A stretch of 12,691 nucleotides of DNA, from positions 1 to 12,691 of the forward strand of contig JAJYJF010000024.1 in the NCBI GenBank assembly GCA_021796375.1, given 5' to 3'. The position numbers and the translations under genes were made by a program. Shown piece by piece: positions 5,349 through 12,553 of the stretch (positions are counted from its first letter, which is position 1; every line of letters starts with the position of its first letter). This DNA comes from Chloroflexota bacterium (GTDB taxonomy: Bacteria; Chloroflexota; Anaerolineae; Anaerolineales; Anaerolineaceae). A model generated the notes under the pieces. It was not told the origin of the DNA. It did not search any database and saw only the letters and a list, made by a program, of their open reading frames with translations.

Positions 5349-7534
5349 CGGACGCCGGCGGCGCAGCGTTTGCGAAGGGCGGCAGGGAAGACCCGCGGAA
5401 GGCGGGGTCTGGCCGGGCGGAATCAGCCTGGGGGGAGACCTCCACCTGGCTAGACGATTGGCTGGCGATCCAACCCGACGGCGCCGTTCTGGCGTTCAGC
5501 GGTAAGGTCGAGCTCGGGACGGGGGTAAAAACCGCGCTGGCCCAGATCGTGGCCGAGGAGTTGGACGTGCCGTTCGAATCGGTGCGCATGGTGATGGGCG
5601 ATACCGACCTCACCCCCAACGAAGGCTTTACCGCGGGCAGCATGACCATCCAATCCACCGGGACCGCGCTGCGCGCGGCCGCGGCCGAAGCCCGGCGCGC
5701 GCTCCTCGAGCTGGCCTCCGACCGGCTGGACGCGGCCGTCAACGAGCTGACCGTCGAGAACGGTACGATCCGGATCGCCAATCATCCCGACCGGTCGATC
5801 ACCTATGCGGAAATCATGGGCGGCCGGCGCTTTAACCTGCAGGTGACCGGGCAGGCGCCGGTGAAGCCGCCCGAAGCGTACCGCATTGTGGGCGTCTCGG
5901 TCCCGCGGGTCGATATCCCGCGGATCGTGAGCGGCGAGCACGTCTACATCCAGGACCTGGTTGTCCCTGGAATGCTGCACGCCAGGTTGGTCCGCCCGCC
6001 TCACTTGGGGTCAAAGCTCGTTAACATCGACGAGAGCTCGATCCGGGAACTCCCGGGTCCAGTCCAGCTGGTGCGGCACGGGAATTTTATCGCGGTGGTC
6101 TCCGAACGCGAGGAGCATGCCATCCAGGCGGCCCACCAGCTCGCGGTAGGCTGGCAGATGGCGGGGAATCTGCCCGGGAATCAGGGGCTGTACGATGCCC
6201 TGCGCGGCCAGCCGGCCCAGGAGCGGGTCTTGCTGGACGAGGGCGGTGTGGAGCGCGCGCTCGAAGGTGCTGCCCGCCGACTGCATGCGATCTACACCCA
6301 GCCGTACCAGGCCCATGCCTCGATCGGGCCGTCTTGCGCCGTTGCGGATGTGCGCGGTGATCGGGCCACGATCTGGACTGCCACGGCGGGCCCGCATCCC
6401 CTGCGGGACGTGCTGGCGCAGCTGGCCGGGATGTCTCCGGAGCGGGTGCACCTGGTCAACGTGGAAGGCGCGGGGGGGTTCGGTCACAACGGCGCCGACG
6501 ACGCCGCTGCCGACGCGGTCGTACTCTCCAAGGAACTGGGCAGGCCGGTGCGGGTGCAGTGGTCGCGCGAGGACGAGTTTATCTGGGAGCCCAAAGGCCC
6601 GGCGGGGGTGATCGAGATCACCGGCGGCCTGGACGAAACCGGCCAGATCGTTGCCTGGGATTACCATCTCTGGTCGCCGACGCACGTCAACCGGTCTCCG
6701 GTCGCGCAGTTCCTGCCGACCTCCCTGCTGATCAGCGGACAGACCGCCCCGGCGTCGCCTTTCGCTTTTGGCGCCGAGCGCAACGCGCGGACCAATTATT
6801 CGTTTTCGAAACAGCGGGTGACCCTCCACTATACCTCCGACAGCCCGTTGCGGACTTCCGCTTTCCGCAGCCTGGGAGGCGCGGAGAATACCTTCGGCAA
6901 CGAATCCTTCATGGACGAGATGGCCGCTGCCGCCGGACTGGACCCGATCGAGTTCCGCCTGCGCTACCTCGACGACCCCCGCGGGCGAGCGGTGATTCAG
7001 GCCGCCGCGGAGCGCGCCCGCTGGGAGCCGCGGCCTTCCCCTGGACTCCGGCGCACCGGACCGGAGGGGGCTGCCATTGGGCGCGGCATGGCGTACGCCC
7101 AATACGAGAACGACCAGGCGATCGTCGCCAGCATCGCCGAGGTCGAGGTAGATCTTTCGAGCGGCGCGGTGCGGGTGACGCGGTTCGTCGTGGCGCAGGA
7201 CTGCGGGCTGATCATCAACCCGGATGGGGTAAAGAACCAGATCGAAGGCAACGTGATCCAATCCTTGAGCCGGGCGCTCAAAGAAGAGGTCAGGTTCGAC
7301 CAGGACCGGATCACCAGCGTGGACTGGGAGAGCTATCCCATCCTGAAGTTTTCCGAGGTGCCCGAGGTTGAGATCGTCCTGATCAACCGCCCCGACCAGA
7401 GGGCGGTCGGCGTCGGGGAGCCTGCGACGGTGACGACCGCGGCGGCGGTCGCAAACGCAATTTTCGACGCCACCGGCGTGCGCATGCGCCAGATCCCATT
7501 CACGCCAGAAAGGGTCAGGGCCGGCATCTCGTGA
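5345..7534 (+). CDS. Molybdenum hydroxylase large subunit, molybdopterin-binding
   Basis: A 729-residue catalytic subunit of the xanthine dehydrogenase/aldehyde oxidase family (COG1529 type), carrying the molybdopterin centre that hydroxylates N-heterocycles or aldehydes. Features in order: the N-terminal GKVELGTGVKTALAQIVAEELD stretch (about residues 50-70), AGSMTIQSTG, the VPRVDIPRIVSGEHVYIQDL linker, a GGFGHNGADDAAADA segment like that of nicotinate-dehydrogenase-type enzymes, LRTSAFRSLGGAENTFGNESFMDEMA, and the active-site VGVGEPA motif with the probable catalytic E692 (codon 7418-7420). No twin-arginine signal is present, unlike many relatives. The start is fixed by the ATGA overlap with the small subunit; the open frame extends further upstream only inside that gene. 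No FAD subunit is adjacent, so electrons probably go to another carrier. The true substrate cannot be read from the sequence. Confidence 0.93.
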   Translation: MTDAGGAAFAKGGREDPRKAGSGRAESAWGETSTWLDDWLAIQPDGAVLAFSGKVELGTGVKTALAQIVAEELDVPFESVRMVMGDTDLTPNEGFTAGSMTIQSTGTALRAAAAEARRALLELASDRLDAAVNELTVENGTIRIANHPDRSITYAEIMGGRRFNLQVTGQAPVKPPEAYRIVGVSVPRVDIPRIVSGEHVYIQDLVVPGMLHARLVRPPHLGSKLVNIDESSIRELPGPVQLVRHGNFIAVVSEREEHAIQAAHQLAVGWQMAGNLPGNQGLYDALRGQPAQERVLLDEGGVERALEGAARRLHAIYTQPYQAHASIGPSCAVADVRGDRATIWTATAGPHPLRDVLAQLAGMSPERVHLVNVEGAGGFGHNGADDAAADAVVLSKELGRPVRVQWSREDEFIWEPKGPAGVIEITGGLDETGQIVAWDYHLWSPTHVNRSPVAQFLPTSLLISGQTAPASPFAFGAERNARTNYSFSKQRVTLHYTSDSPLRTSAFRSLGGAENTFGNESFMDEMAAAAGLDPIEFRLRYLDDPRGRAVIQAAAERARWEPRPSPGLRRTGPEGAAIGRGMAYAQYENDQAIVASIAEVEVDLSSGAVRVTRFVVAQDCGLIINPDGVKNQIEGNVIQSLSRALKEEVRFDQDRITSVDWESYPILKFSEVPEVEIVLINRPDQRAVGVGEPATVTTAAAVANAIFDATGVRMRQIPFTPERVRAGIS

Positions 7535-7546
7535 GCCGGGCCTGCC

Positions 7547-7566
7547 CGCGGTTTTGACGAACCGCG
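7547..7566 (+). terminator. Hairpin after hydroxylase operon, terminator-like
   Basis: The stem CGCGGTT/AACCGCG is perfect over 7 bp with a TTGACG loop, 12 nt after the large-subunit stop. No T-run follows, so an intrinsic terminator is not proven. It may instead mark a Rho-dependent end or protect the 3' end. Confidence 0.4.
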
Positions 7567-7676
7567 TGGATATGGGAAGGGCGGCGTGAGGATCCTTAAA
7601 AGCAGCCGGCCGTGCAGCCCCTGATTTACCGATCGAATCGCTGCTGAACTTAGGTGCATCCCCCGCTCTGATCCTC

Positions 7677-7705
7677 TTCAAACGGGGATTAAAGAGATAT
7701 ATAAT
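7677..7705 (+). promoter_or_regulatory. Sigma-70-type promoter of the LuxR-family regulator
   Basis: A -35 box TTCAAA (7677-7682, four of six matches), a 17-bp spacer and a perfect -10 TATAAT (7700-7705). Transcription would begin near 7712, giving a leader of about 60 nt before the GTG start at 7773. Confidence 0.65.
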
Positions 7706-7772
7706 TGTCCAGGAATCAGCGCAGTTTTAAAGTTCCAGATACCGTCGAAATTTCCAAAACGGAGATGTCGGA

Positions 7773-10442
7773 GTGCAGGGCACCGATCCGCTCATCCGCA
7801 CGAAACTACGCCCGCCGTTCATCCGGCCCAGCCGGGTGGCCCGTCCGCACCTGGCTGCCCGCCTGGCCGAAGGCTTGCGCGGACCGCTCAGCCTGATCGT
7901 CGCCCCGGCCGGGTTTGGCAAGACCACACTGGCGGCTGAGGCCCTGGCTGCCGCTGGCCTCCCGGCCGCCTGGCTGTCGCTGGACGCAGGGGATAACCAG
8001 CCCGGACGGCTGCTCGTCTACCTGATCGCCGCCCTGCAGGCGGTCGACCCGGGGATGGGCCGGGAGGCAGACCAGCTCCTTTCTGGGCTGCAGCCAGCCC
8101 CCGAAGAGGCGGTGCTCGGGAGCCTGATCAACGACCTGGAGGAGGGCAGCGGCGACCTGGCGCTGGTGCTGGACGACCTCCAGTTCCTCACCCACCCGGC
8201 CGCTTACAGGCCGGTAGCCTTTCTGGTCGAGCACTGCCCCCGCCGGCTGCACCTGCTGGTGGCCAGCCGTTCGGACCCGGCCCTGCCGCTGGCCCGGCTG
8301 CGGGCGCGCGGGCAGCTGGTGGAGCTGCGCGCCGCGGACCTGCGCTTCAGCCGGGAGGAGGCGGGCGCCTTCCTCACCGGTGTGATGGGGCTGCAGCTGG
8401 ACGGCGGATCGGTGGCCCTGCTCGAAGCGCGCACCGAGGGATGGGTGGCCGGGCTGCAGATGGCGGCCCTCTCCTTACGCGAGCGGGAAGACGTGGCCGG
8501 GTTTATCCAGGGTTTCTCGGGCACCCACCGCCACATCCTGGATTACCTCTTAGAGGAGATCCTCTCGGCTCAGCCGGAGCAGGTGCAGGCCTTCCTGCTG
8601 GAGACCGCGCTCCCCGAGCGGTTGTGCGGGGGGTTATGCGAGGCCCTGGTGGGGGGAGAAGTGGGGTCGGGGCAGGCGATGCTGGAATACCTGGACCACA
8701 ATAACCTGTTTGTGGTGGGGCTGGACGAGGAGCGGGGCTGGTTCCGCTACCACCACCTTTTTGCCGACCTGCTGAGGGCCCGGCTGGCACAGGCCCATCC
8801 GGAGCGGGTGGGGGAGCTGCACCGGCGGGCGGCGGGATGGTTCGAGGGGCAGGGGTGGATCGCGGAGGCGGTGCAGCAGCGGGTGGCCGGCGGGGAGGTG
8901 GAGAGTGCGGCGCGGCTGATCGAGCGCTATGGGCCGGCCCGCTGGGTGGTGAGCGACCCCTCGATCATCCAGATGGCCGACAGCCTGCCCCCTGACCTGC
9001 TCGCGAACTATCCCAAATTGAATCTATACCGGTCCTGGCTGCTGATCAGCCGGGGATCCATTGAGAAAGCGCTGCCCCTGTTGAAAAATTTGGAGGAGCA
9101 GCTTGCCGGTGCTGACCCGGCCTCCGGGCAGCATTGGATGTCCATGCTGGTCGGGCTGGCTTTATCCTTCCTGGCCTCCTCGCCGGTCGCGCCCGAAGCA
9201 GACCCACTCCCCGACCCCCGAGCTTTGGAGGAGATCCCTGCTGACGAGCCGATCTTGCGGGATGCCGCGGATAACTTTTATGGGATGACCCTGAGCAGGC
9301 GCGGGGATATCGACCGGGCTGCAGATTTCTCTGCCCGGTGCATTCAAAAGAAGAGGGTTTCCCAGGGGAGCCTGGAAGATATCGCCCTGACCCCGCTGCT
9401 GGCCAGCCTGTATCTTTTCCAGGGCCGCCTGCACGCTGCAGCCGCCCTCTGCCGGGAATTTTTAGCCTCCGTCCACTTGAAGGGGATCCGGGTCTCGACG
9501 GCCTGCAATATGGAGGTCGTTTTGGGGGACGTGCTCTATGAATGGAACTGTCTGGAGGAGGCCGAAAAGACCCTCCGGGATGGAATTCGGGCGAATGAGC
9601 CCTGGGGGAATATCATGGCGGACGGCTTTGGGCTCTTAGCCCTGACCTTCGTCCTCCAGGCAAAGGGCGACTTTCAGGGAGCGATGCAGGCCGTGGATCA
9701 GTTCGAGCAAAGGATGGGGGGGCAATTCCGGCCGGTCGAAATGAGAGGGCCTTTCCGCACCCTCCGGGTTCGCGTGCAGCTCGCCAGCGGCGACCTTCCG
9801 GGGGCGGCTGATTGGGCGGACCGGATTGAGCGCAGCGAAGACTTCCAGCTCCACCGCGATGATTACCGGATCACCCTCGCCAGCATCCGACTGGCGCAGG
9901 GCAGGTACGCGGAGGTCGAAAAAATACTGTCAGGGACGCCGGCCGTGCCGGTGGCCGGTAATCGGATTGCCTGGCAGATTGAATCCCACCTGCTCCTGGC
10001 CGCAGCGATCGCGGGGCAGGGGCGCCAGACGGAGGCATTCGGAATCGTCGAATCTTGTCTCGTGCTGGCCGAGCCGGAGGGGTATATCCAGGTCTTTTTG
10101 AATGCCGGCGGGCCGGCCCGGGAATTGTTGGTCGCTTTGCTTCGGTCTGGAGCTTCCGGACATGGAGCATTCGCCCGAAAGCTGCTTGAGGCATTTCTAC
10201 CGCCGGGAGAGGCTGATTCTCCTGCCTCTCAGCCAGCCGGGTTGGTCGAGCCGCTTTCAGAGCGCGAGGTCGAGGTGCTCCGCCTCATCGCCACGGGGAA
10301 GACCAACCAGGAGATCGCCCACCAGCTGGTGGTGGCCCGGGGCACCATCAAAGCCCACTCCGCCAGCATCTTCCGCAAGCTGGATGTCTCCAACCGGACC
10401 GAGGCAGTCGCCCGCGCCCGGCAGCTCGGCATTCTTCCCTAA
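7773..10442 (+). CDS. LuxR-family transcriptional regulator, MalT-like (LAL) ATPase
   Basis: An 889-residue signal-transduction ATPase with a C-terminal LuxR DNA-binding domain, close in size to E. coli MalT. Residues 5-16 (DPLIRTKLRPPF) are the usual opening of this group. The Walker A loop is APAGFGKTT (44-52) and the Walker B is LVLDD (131-135). WLSLD (67-71) and a SRSDP motif (165-169) follow the STAND ATPase pattern. Residues about 330-800 are helical repeats that probably sense a ligand or protein. The LuxR helix-turn-helix occupies 823-889 (LSEREVEVLRLIATGKTNQEIA, then GTIKAHSASIFRKLDVSNR). The start is GTG, preceded by GGAG; no in-frame ATG has a better site. The inducer is unknown. 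Likely targets include the small-protein/toast-rack/methyltransferase genes just downstream or the hydroxylase operon upstream; this is inference from position. Base use changes along the gene near 9000. Confidence 0.95.
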   Translation: MQGTDPLIRTKLRPPFIRPSRVARPHLAARLAEGLRGPLSLIVAPAGFGKTTLAAEALAAAGLPAAWLSLDAGDNQPGRLLVYLIAALQAVDPGMGREADQLLSGLQPAPEEAVLGSLINDLEEGSGDLALVLDDLQFLTHPAAYRPVAFLVEHCPRRLHLLVASRSDPALPLARLRARGQLVELRAADLRFSREEAGAFLTGVMGLQLDGGSVALLEARTEGWVAGLQMAALSLREREDVAGFIQGFSGTHRHILDYLLEEILSAQPEQVQAFLLETALPERLCGGLCEALVGGEVGSGQAMLEYLDHNNLFVVGLDEERGWFRYHHLFADLLRARLAQAHPERVGELHRRAAGWFEGQGWIAEAVQQRVAGGEVESAARLIERYGPARWVVSDPSIIQMADSLPPDLLANYPKLNLYRSWLLISRGSIEKALPLLKNLEEQLAGADPASGQHWMSMLVGLALSFLASSPVAPEADPLPDPRALEEIPADEPILRDAADNFYGMTLSRRGDIDRAADFSARCIQKKRVSQGSLEDIALTPLLASLYLFQGRLHAAAALCREFLASVHLKGIRVSTACNMEVVLGDVLYEWNCLEEAEKTLRDGIRANEPWGNIMADGFGLLALTFVLQAKGDFQGAMQAVDQFEQRMGGQFRPVEMRGPFRTLRVRVQLASGDLPGAADWADRIERSEDFQLHRDDYRITLASIRLAQGRYAEVEKILSGTPAVPVAGNRIAWQIESHLLLAAAIAGQGRQTEAFGIVESCLVLAEPEGYIQVFLNAGGPARELLVALLRSGASGHGAFARKLLEAFLPPGEADSPASQPAGLVEPLSEREVEVLRLIATGKTNQEIAHQLVVARGTIKAHSASIFRKLDVSNRTEAVARARQLGILP

Positions 10443-10468
10443 ACCCTCTCAGTCCATCCCTAAACCCT
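10436..10468 (+). repeat. Pair of 12-bp direct repeats (TCCCTAAACCCT)
   Basis: TCCCTAAACCCT occurs at 10436-10447 and again at 10457-10468, 21 bp apart, the first copy spanning the stop of the regulator gene. It could be a small duplication or a protein binding site just before the terminator-like hairpin. Its meaning is unknown. Confidence 0.6.
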
Positions 10469-10475
10469 GAAAATA

Positions 10476-10509
10476 ACCCCCGGATCTGCCATTTGGCGGA
10501 TGCGGGGGT
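10476..10509. terminator. Long hairpin downstream of the LuxR-family regulator
   Basis: The outer stem ACCCCCG/CGGGGGT and inner stem ATCTGCC/GGCGGAT (one G-T pair) are separated by a single G-G mismatch, with an ATTT loop. No T-run follows on the plus strand. On the minus strand the hairpin is followed by TATTTT, so as an intrinsic terminator it would act best against leftward transcripts. It may work in both directions. Confidence 0.55.
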
Positions 10510-10559
10510 CCTTCCCGCGCGCTAAATTATGGACAGTACTTGATCAGGAGGGCTGTGGG

Positions 10560-10760
10560 ATGCCGGAATTTTACGAGATCAAAATTCAAGGCCGTCTGGA
10601 TCCAGGCTGGTCGGAGTGGTTTTCCGGCTTGCAGCTGAGTCACCTGGAGGGGGATGAGACCCTGCTCTCCGGCTGGCTGGCAGACCAGGCGGCTCTGCAT
10701 GGGCTGCTCGAGCGGATTCGCGATCTCAACCTGACCCTCATTTCCGTCAATCGAGTTTGA
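10560..10760 (+). CDS. Small conserved-looking hypothetical protein, 66 aa
   Basis: A 66-residue soluble protein starting at the ATG at 10560, with AGGAGG at 10546-10551 and an 8-nt spacer. The open frame continues upstream to 10500, but that part crosses the terminator-like hairpin and is unlikely to be translated. The sequence pattern is a beta strand (YEIKIQGRLD), a W-x-x-W-F-x-G-L segment (residues 18-25), a short strand and a helix DQAALHGLLERIRDLNL ending in ISVNRV. This looks like a compact two-strand plus helix domain. I recall similar short proteins in Chloroflexi and actinobacteria annotated only as hypothetical, but this cannot be verified here. The stop is 17 bp before the start of the toast-rack gene, so the two are probably co-transcribed. 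Function unknown. Confidence 0.8.
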   Translation: MPEFYEIKIQGRLDPGWSEWFSGLQLSHLEGDETLLSGWLADQAALHGLLERIRDLNLTLISVNRV

Positions 10761-10777
10761 TGCAAAAGGAGAAAAAC

Positions 10778-11611
10778 ATGAACACGTTCGTCAATAGCAC
10801 CACAATTCTGGCCGGAGGGATCGGCCTGGTCCTGCTGGGGGCGGGGGTTGGTTTCGCCTCCCTGGGGATCGCTTCGGGCAGCAAAGTTCTCAGCCAGCCG
10901 CTGGCGGAGCCGCTCAACGGCGCTACGAGCGCAAAGGTTGAAATCAGCGCCGGCTCCGGCAACCTGGCGGTCGACCCGCTGGCGAGCGAAGGCACGCTTC
11001 TGGCCAGCGGCACGCTGGAGTACCCGGAGAAGCAGGCAGCCCCTACCCGCACCCGGAGCTGGAACAGCGGCCAGGAAACCTTCAGCATCCAGGCGGGCAG
11101 CTACCGGCAGTCCGGATTCCACTTTCCCTGGCAAGCCTGCAACGGGCTGATCAACTGGCAGATCCACCTCAACCCAGCGGTCCGCATGGATCTCACCACC
11201 CACAGCGGGGGCGGCAACCTCAACCTGAACCTGGCCGAGATGTCCCTCAGCAGGGTGGCGGCCGACACCGGCGGCGGGAATGTCGAGCTGGTCCTTCCGG
11301 CGAATGCATCGGATCTGAGCGTGAACGCAAAGACCGGCGGGGGCAATGTGACCGTCGAGGTGGGGGAAGGCATCACCGGCAGCAGCACGATCCTGGCGAA
11401 GAGTGGGGCAGGCAACGTCACCGTGCGCGTGCCGTCTGGGATCGCGGTCCGGGTGCAGGCCTCGAGCGGGATGGGCAAAAAGCTGATGGACGCGAGCTTG
11501 ACCCAGGTGGATCAAAGCACCTACCAGACGCCCGGGTATGAGACCGCGGCGAATAAGATCGAGATCACGGTCTCGAGCGGCGCGGGGAATGTGAGCGTCA
11601 TCACGAGGTGA
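10778..11611 (+). CDS. Membrane-anchored toast-rack (DUF4097-like) protein
   Basis: A 277-residue protein with one N-terminal hydrophobic segment (about 8-33) and a long extracytoplasmic part. The core is a glycine-rich beta repeat of about 20 residues: GSGN (59-62), GGGN (144-147), GGGN (165-168), GGGN (187-190), GAGN (210-213) and GAGN (268-271), each followed by alternating hydrophobic residues such as VTVEV or LNLNL. This is the pattern of toast-rack/putative-adhesin domains, also seen at the end of LiaF-like stress proteins. Residues 93-133 form a repeat-free insert containing two tryptophans and the only cysteine, C121. AAGGAG before the ATG at 10778 decides the start over an in-frame ATG at 10760 that overlaps the previous stop. 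Likely role: cell-surface or envelope-stress protein. Its partner is unknown. Confidence 0.8.
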   Translation: MNTFVNSTTILAGGIGLVLLGAGVGFASLGIASGSKVLSQPLAEPLNGATSAKVEISAGSGNLAVDPLASEGTLLASGTLEYPEKQAAPTRTRSWNSGQETFSIQAGSYRQSGFHFPWQACNGLINWQIHLNPAVRMDLTTHSGGGNLNLNLAEMSLSRVAADTGGGNVELVLPANASDLSVNAKTGGGNVTVEVGEGITGSSTILAKSGAGNVTVRVPSGIAVRVQASSGMGKKLMDASLTQVDQSTYQTPGYETAANKIEITVSSGAGNVSVITR

Positions 11612-11619
11612 GACCGAAA

Positions 11620-11648
11620 AGGCTGGCGGCGAAGGATGCCGCCAGCCT
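11620..11648. terminator. Perfect 11-bp hairpin between toast-rack and methyltransferase genes
   Basis: AGGCTGGCGGC and GCCGCCAGCCT pair perfectly around a GAAGGAT loop, 9 nt after the toast-rack stop. The T-run (CCTTTTC) is on the minus strand only; the plus strand continues with GGCCTGCCCC. It may terminate antisense transcription, stabilise the upstream mRNA or act in both directions. Confidence 0.55.
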
Positions 11649-11748
11649 GGCCTGCCCCTGGGATCATCAATCAACCCTGTCTAGCAAGGCAGTTCATTGC
11701 CCCGCGGTTTGGATGAGCGCGGGAAAGCAAAACAAAAGGAGTCCTGAA

Positions 11749-12270
11749 ATGAATAAAAAAATAGTGGACATGCAAGCAAATCATACAACCCACACGGATG
11801 CTGGAGAGACGACGATAAAGCTAAAAGAACTGGTCGGAAGTGGTGAAAAGATCGGGCTGCTGGCCCTCCCCTTTTTGGTCGTCGGAGTCATTCTGAATAT
11901 CCTGGTTCCAGCGGAATTCAGCGTCGGCGGTCCATCCACCCTGCTGAGCGTGATTTCGATCCTTGTTCTGATCCCGGGGGTGACCGTCTGGATCTGGTCG
12001 GTGGTTTTGATCCTAACCCGGGTGCCCCAGAGAAAGCTGATCACGGACGGGCCGTATGCTCTGGCCAGGCATCCCCTGTATACCGGCGTGGCATTCCTGG
12101 TCCTGCCATGGGCTGGCTTTCTGCTGAACACGTGGTTGGGACTGGTCTTCGGGATCGTTATCTATATTGGATCCAGGCTGTTCTCGCCGGATGAAGATGC
12201 AGCGCTTTCAAAGACTTTTGGCGCAGCCTGGGCCAAATACAACCAAACGGTCTTACTCCCGTGGCTGTAA
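11749..12270 (+). CDS. Membrane methyltransferase, isoprenylcysteine/phospholipid methyltransferase type
   Basis: A 173-residue integral membrane protein with hydrophobic segments at about 34-54, 64-90, 112-127 and 128-145. The C-terminal half carries the family signature: KLITDGPYALARHPLYTG at 96-113, then a helical hairpin, then DEDAALSKTFGAAWAKYNQ (148-166). This corresponds to the E-x-x-L-x-x-x-F-G-x-x-Y-x-x-Y end motif of ICMT/PEMT-like enzymes that bind S-adenosylmethionine. Here the first motif tyrosine is W161. These enzymes methylate isoprenyl-cysteine, phospholipids or, in many bacteria, unknown lipophilic substrates. The start ATG at 11749 has AAGGAG 7 nt upstream; an open frame reaching back to 11608 crosses a strong hairpin and is rejected as the start. 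The N-terminal 30 residues are polar and cytosolic. The substrate is unknown. Confidence 0.85.
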   Translation: MNKKIVDMQANHTTHTDAGETTIKLKELVGSGEKIGLLALPFLVVGVILNILVPAEFSVGGPSTLLSVISILVLIPGVTVWIWSVVLILTRVPQRKLITDGPYALARHPLYTGVAFLVLPWAGFLLNTWLGLVFGIVIYIGSRLFSPDEDAALSKTFGAAWAKYNQTVLLPWL

Positions 12271-12380
12271 AGCGGATTGGCGCGTCCGGAGAAGCCGGTT
12301 TTCGGGCGTCTACAGGAGTGCGGCCCTGATCGCGACCGGGACCCGGTATCCGGCAGACGCGCCAGCCTGCCAAACCCTGC

Positions 12381-12466
12381 GAAGGCCTGTCCTGCGAATC
12401 CTCCTCTCCTCGCTGCGAGATTATTTAGGAAAGCGGGGTCAGATGCGAGATGCAGGGCAGGCCTTC
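12381..12466. repeat. 15-bp inverted repeat with 56-nt loop
   Basis: The left arm GAAGGCCTGTCCTGC (12381-12395) pairs with the right arm GCAGGGCAGGCCTTC (12452-12466) over 15 positions, with one G-T pair. The loop also has a CTCGC/GCGAG match (12409-12413 with 12445-12449), so a larger folded structure is possible. It could be a structured non-coding RNA, a small mobile-repeat remnant or a regulatory stem. No T-run follows directly. Confidence 0.6.
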
Positions 12467-12518
12467 AACCTGGTCTCGTCTCCTTCCCGGCCATTTTTCT
12501 CGGCGAAGGTTTATAAAT

Positions 12519-12527
12519 TGGTATAAT
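12519..12527 (+). promoter_or_regulatory. Extended -10 promoter before the last, partial gene
   Basis: TGGTATAAT is a perfect extended -10. No -35 match is visible at normal spacing. Transcription would begin near 12534, about 20 nt before the ATG at 12554. Confidence 0.55.
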
Positions 12528-12553
12528 CAGGTCCGGATCCGGGAAATTATTAA

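Larger units (their letters stand above)
7535..7772 (+). other. Intergenic region with hairpin and LuxR-family regulator promoter
   Basis: About 240 bp. The left end has a perfect 7-bp stem (CGCGGTT/AACCGCG at 7547-7566), the middle shows nothing recognisable, and the right end carries the promoter and 60-nt leader of the regulator gene. No small gene with a ribosome site was found. Confidence 0.6.
12271..12553 (+). other. Intergenic region with inverted repeat and promoter
   Basis: About 283 bp. Open frames here have no ribosome site and low-complexity Arg/Pro/Ala-rich translations, so I see no gene. A short CCGG/CCGG stem followed by TTTT (12286-12302) could be a weak terminator for the methyltransferase gene. 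A 15-bp inverted repeat and an extended -10 promoter follow (listed separately). Confidence 0.6.

Noticed and set aside
6011..7681. A 556-codon minus-strand open frame under the hydroxylase large subunit
   Set aside because: Its translation is rich in Arg, Gly, His and Asp without any motif. The plus-strand large subunit is certain, and long antisense frames are common in GC-rich genes.
10436..10468. CCCTAAA repeats read as telomere-like sequence
   Set aside because: There are only two copies, spaced 21 bp apart in a bacterial intergenic region, so the likeness to plant telomeres is chance.
12277..12516. A 79-codon plus-strand open frame after the methyltransferase
   Set aside because: It has no ribosome site, the composition is dominated by Arg, Pro and Ala, and it spans the inverted repeat.
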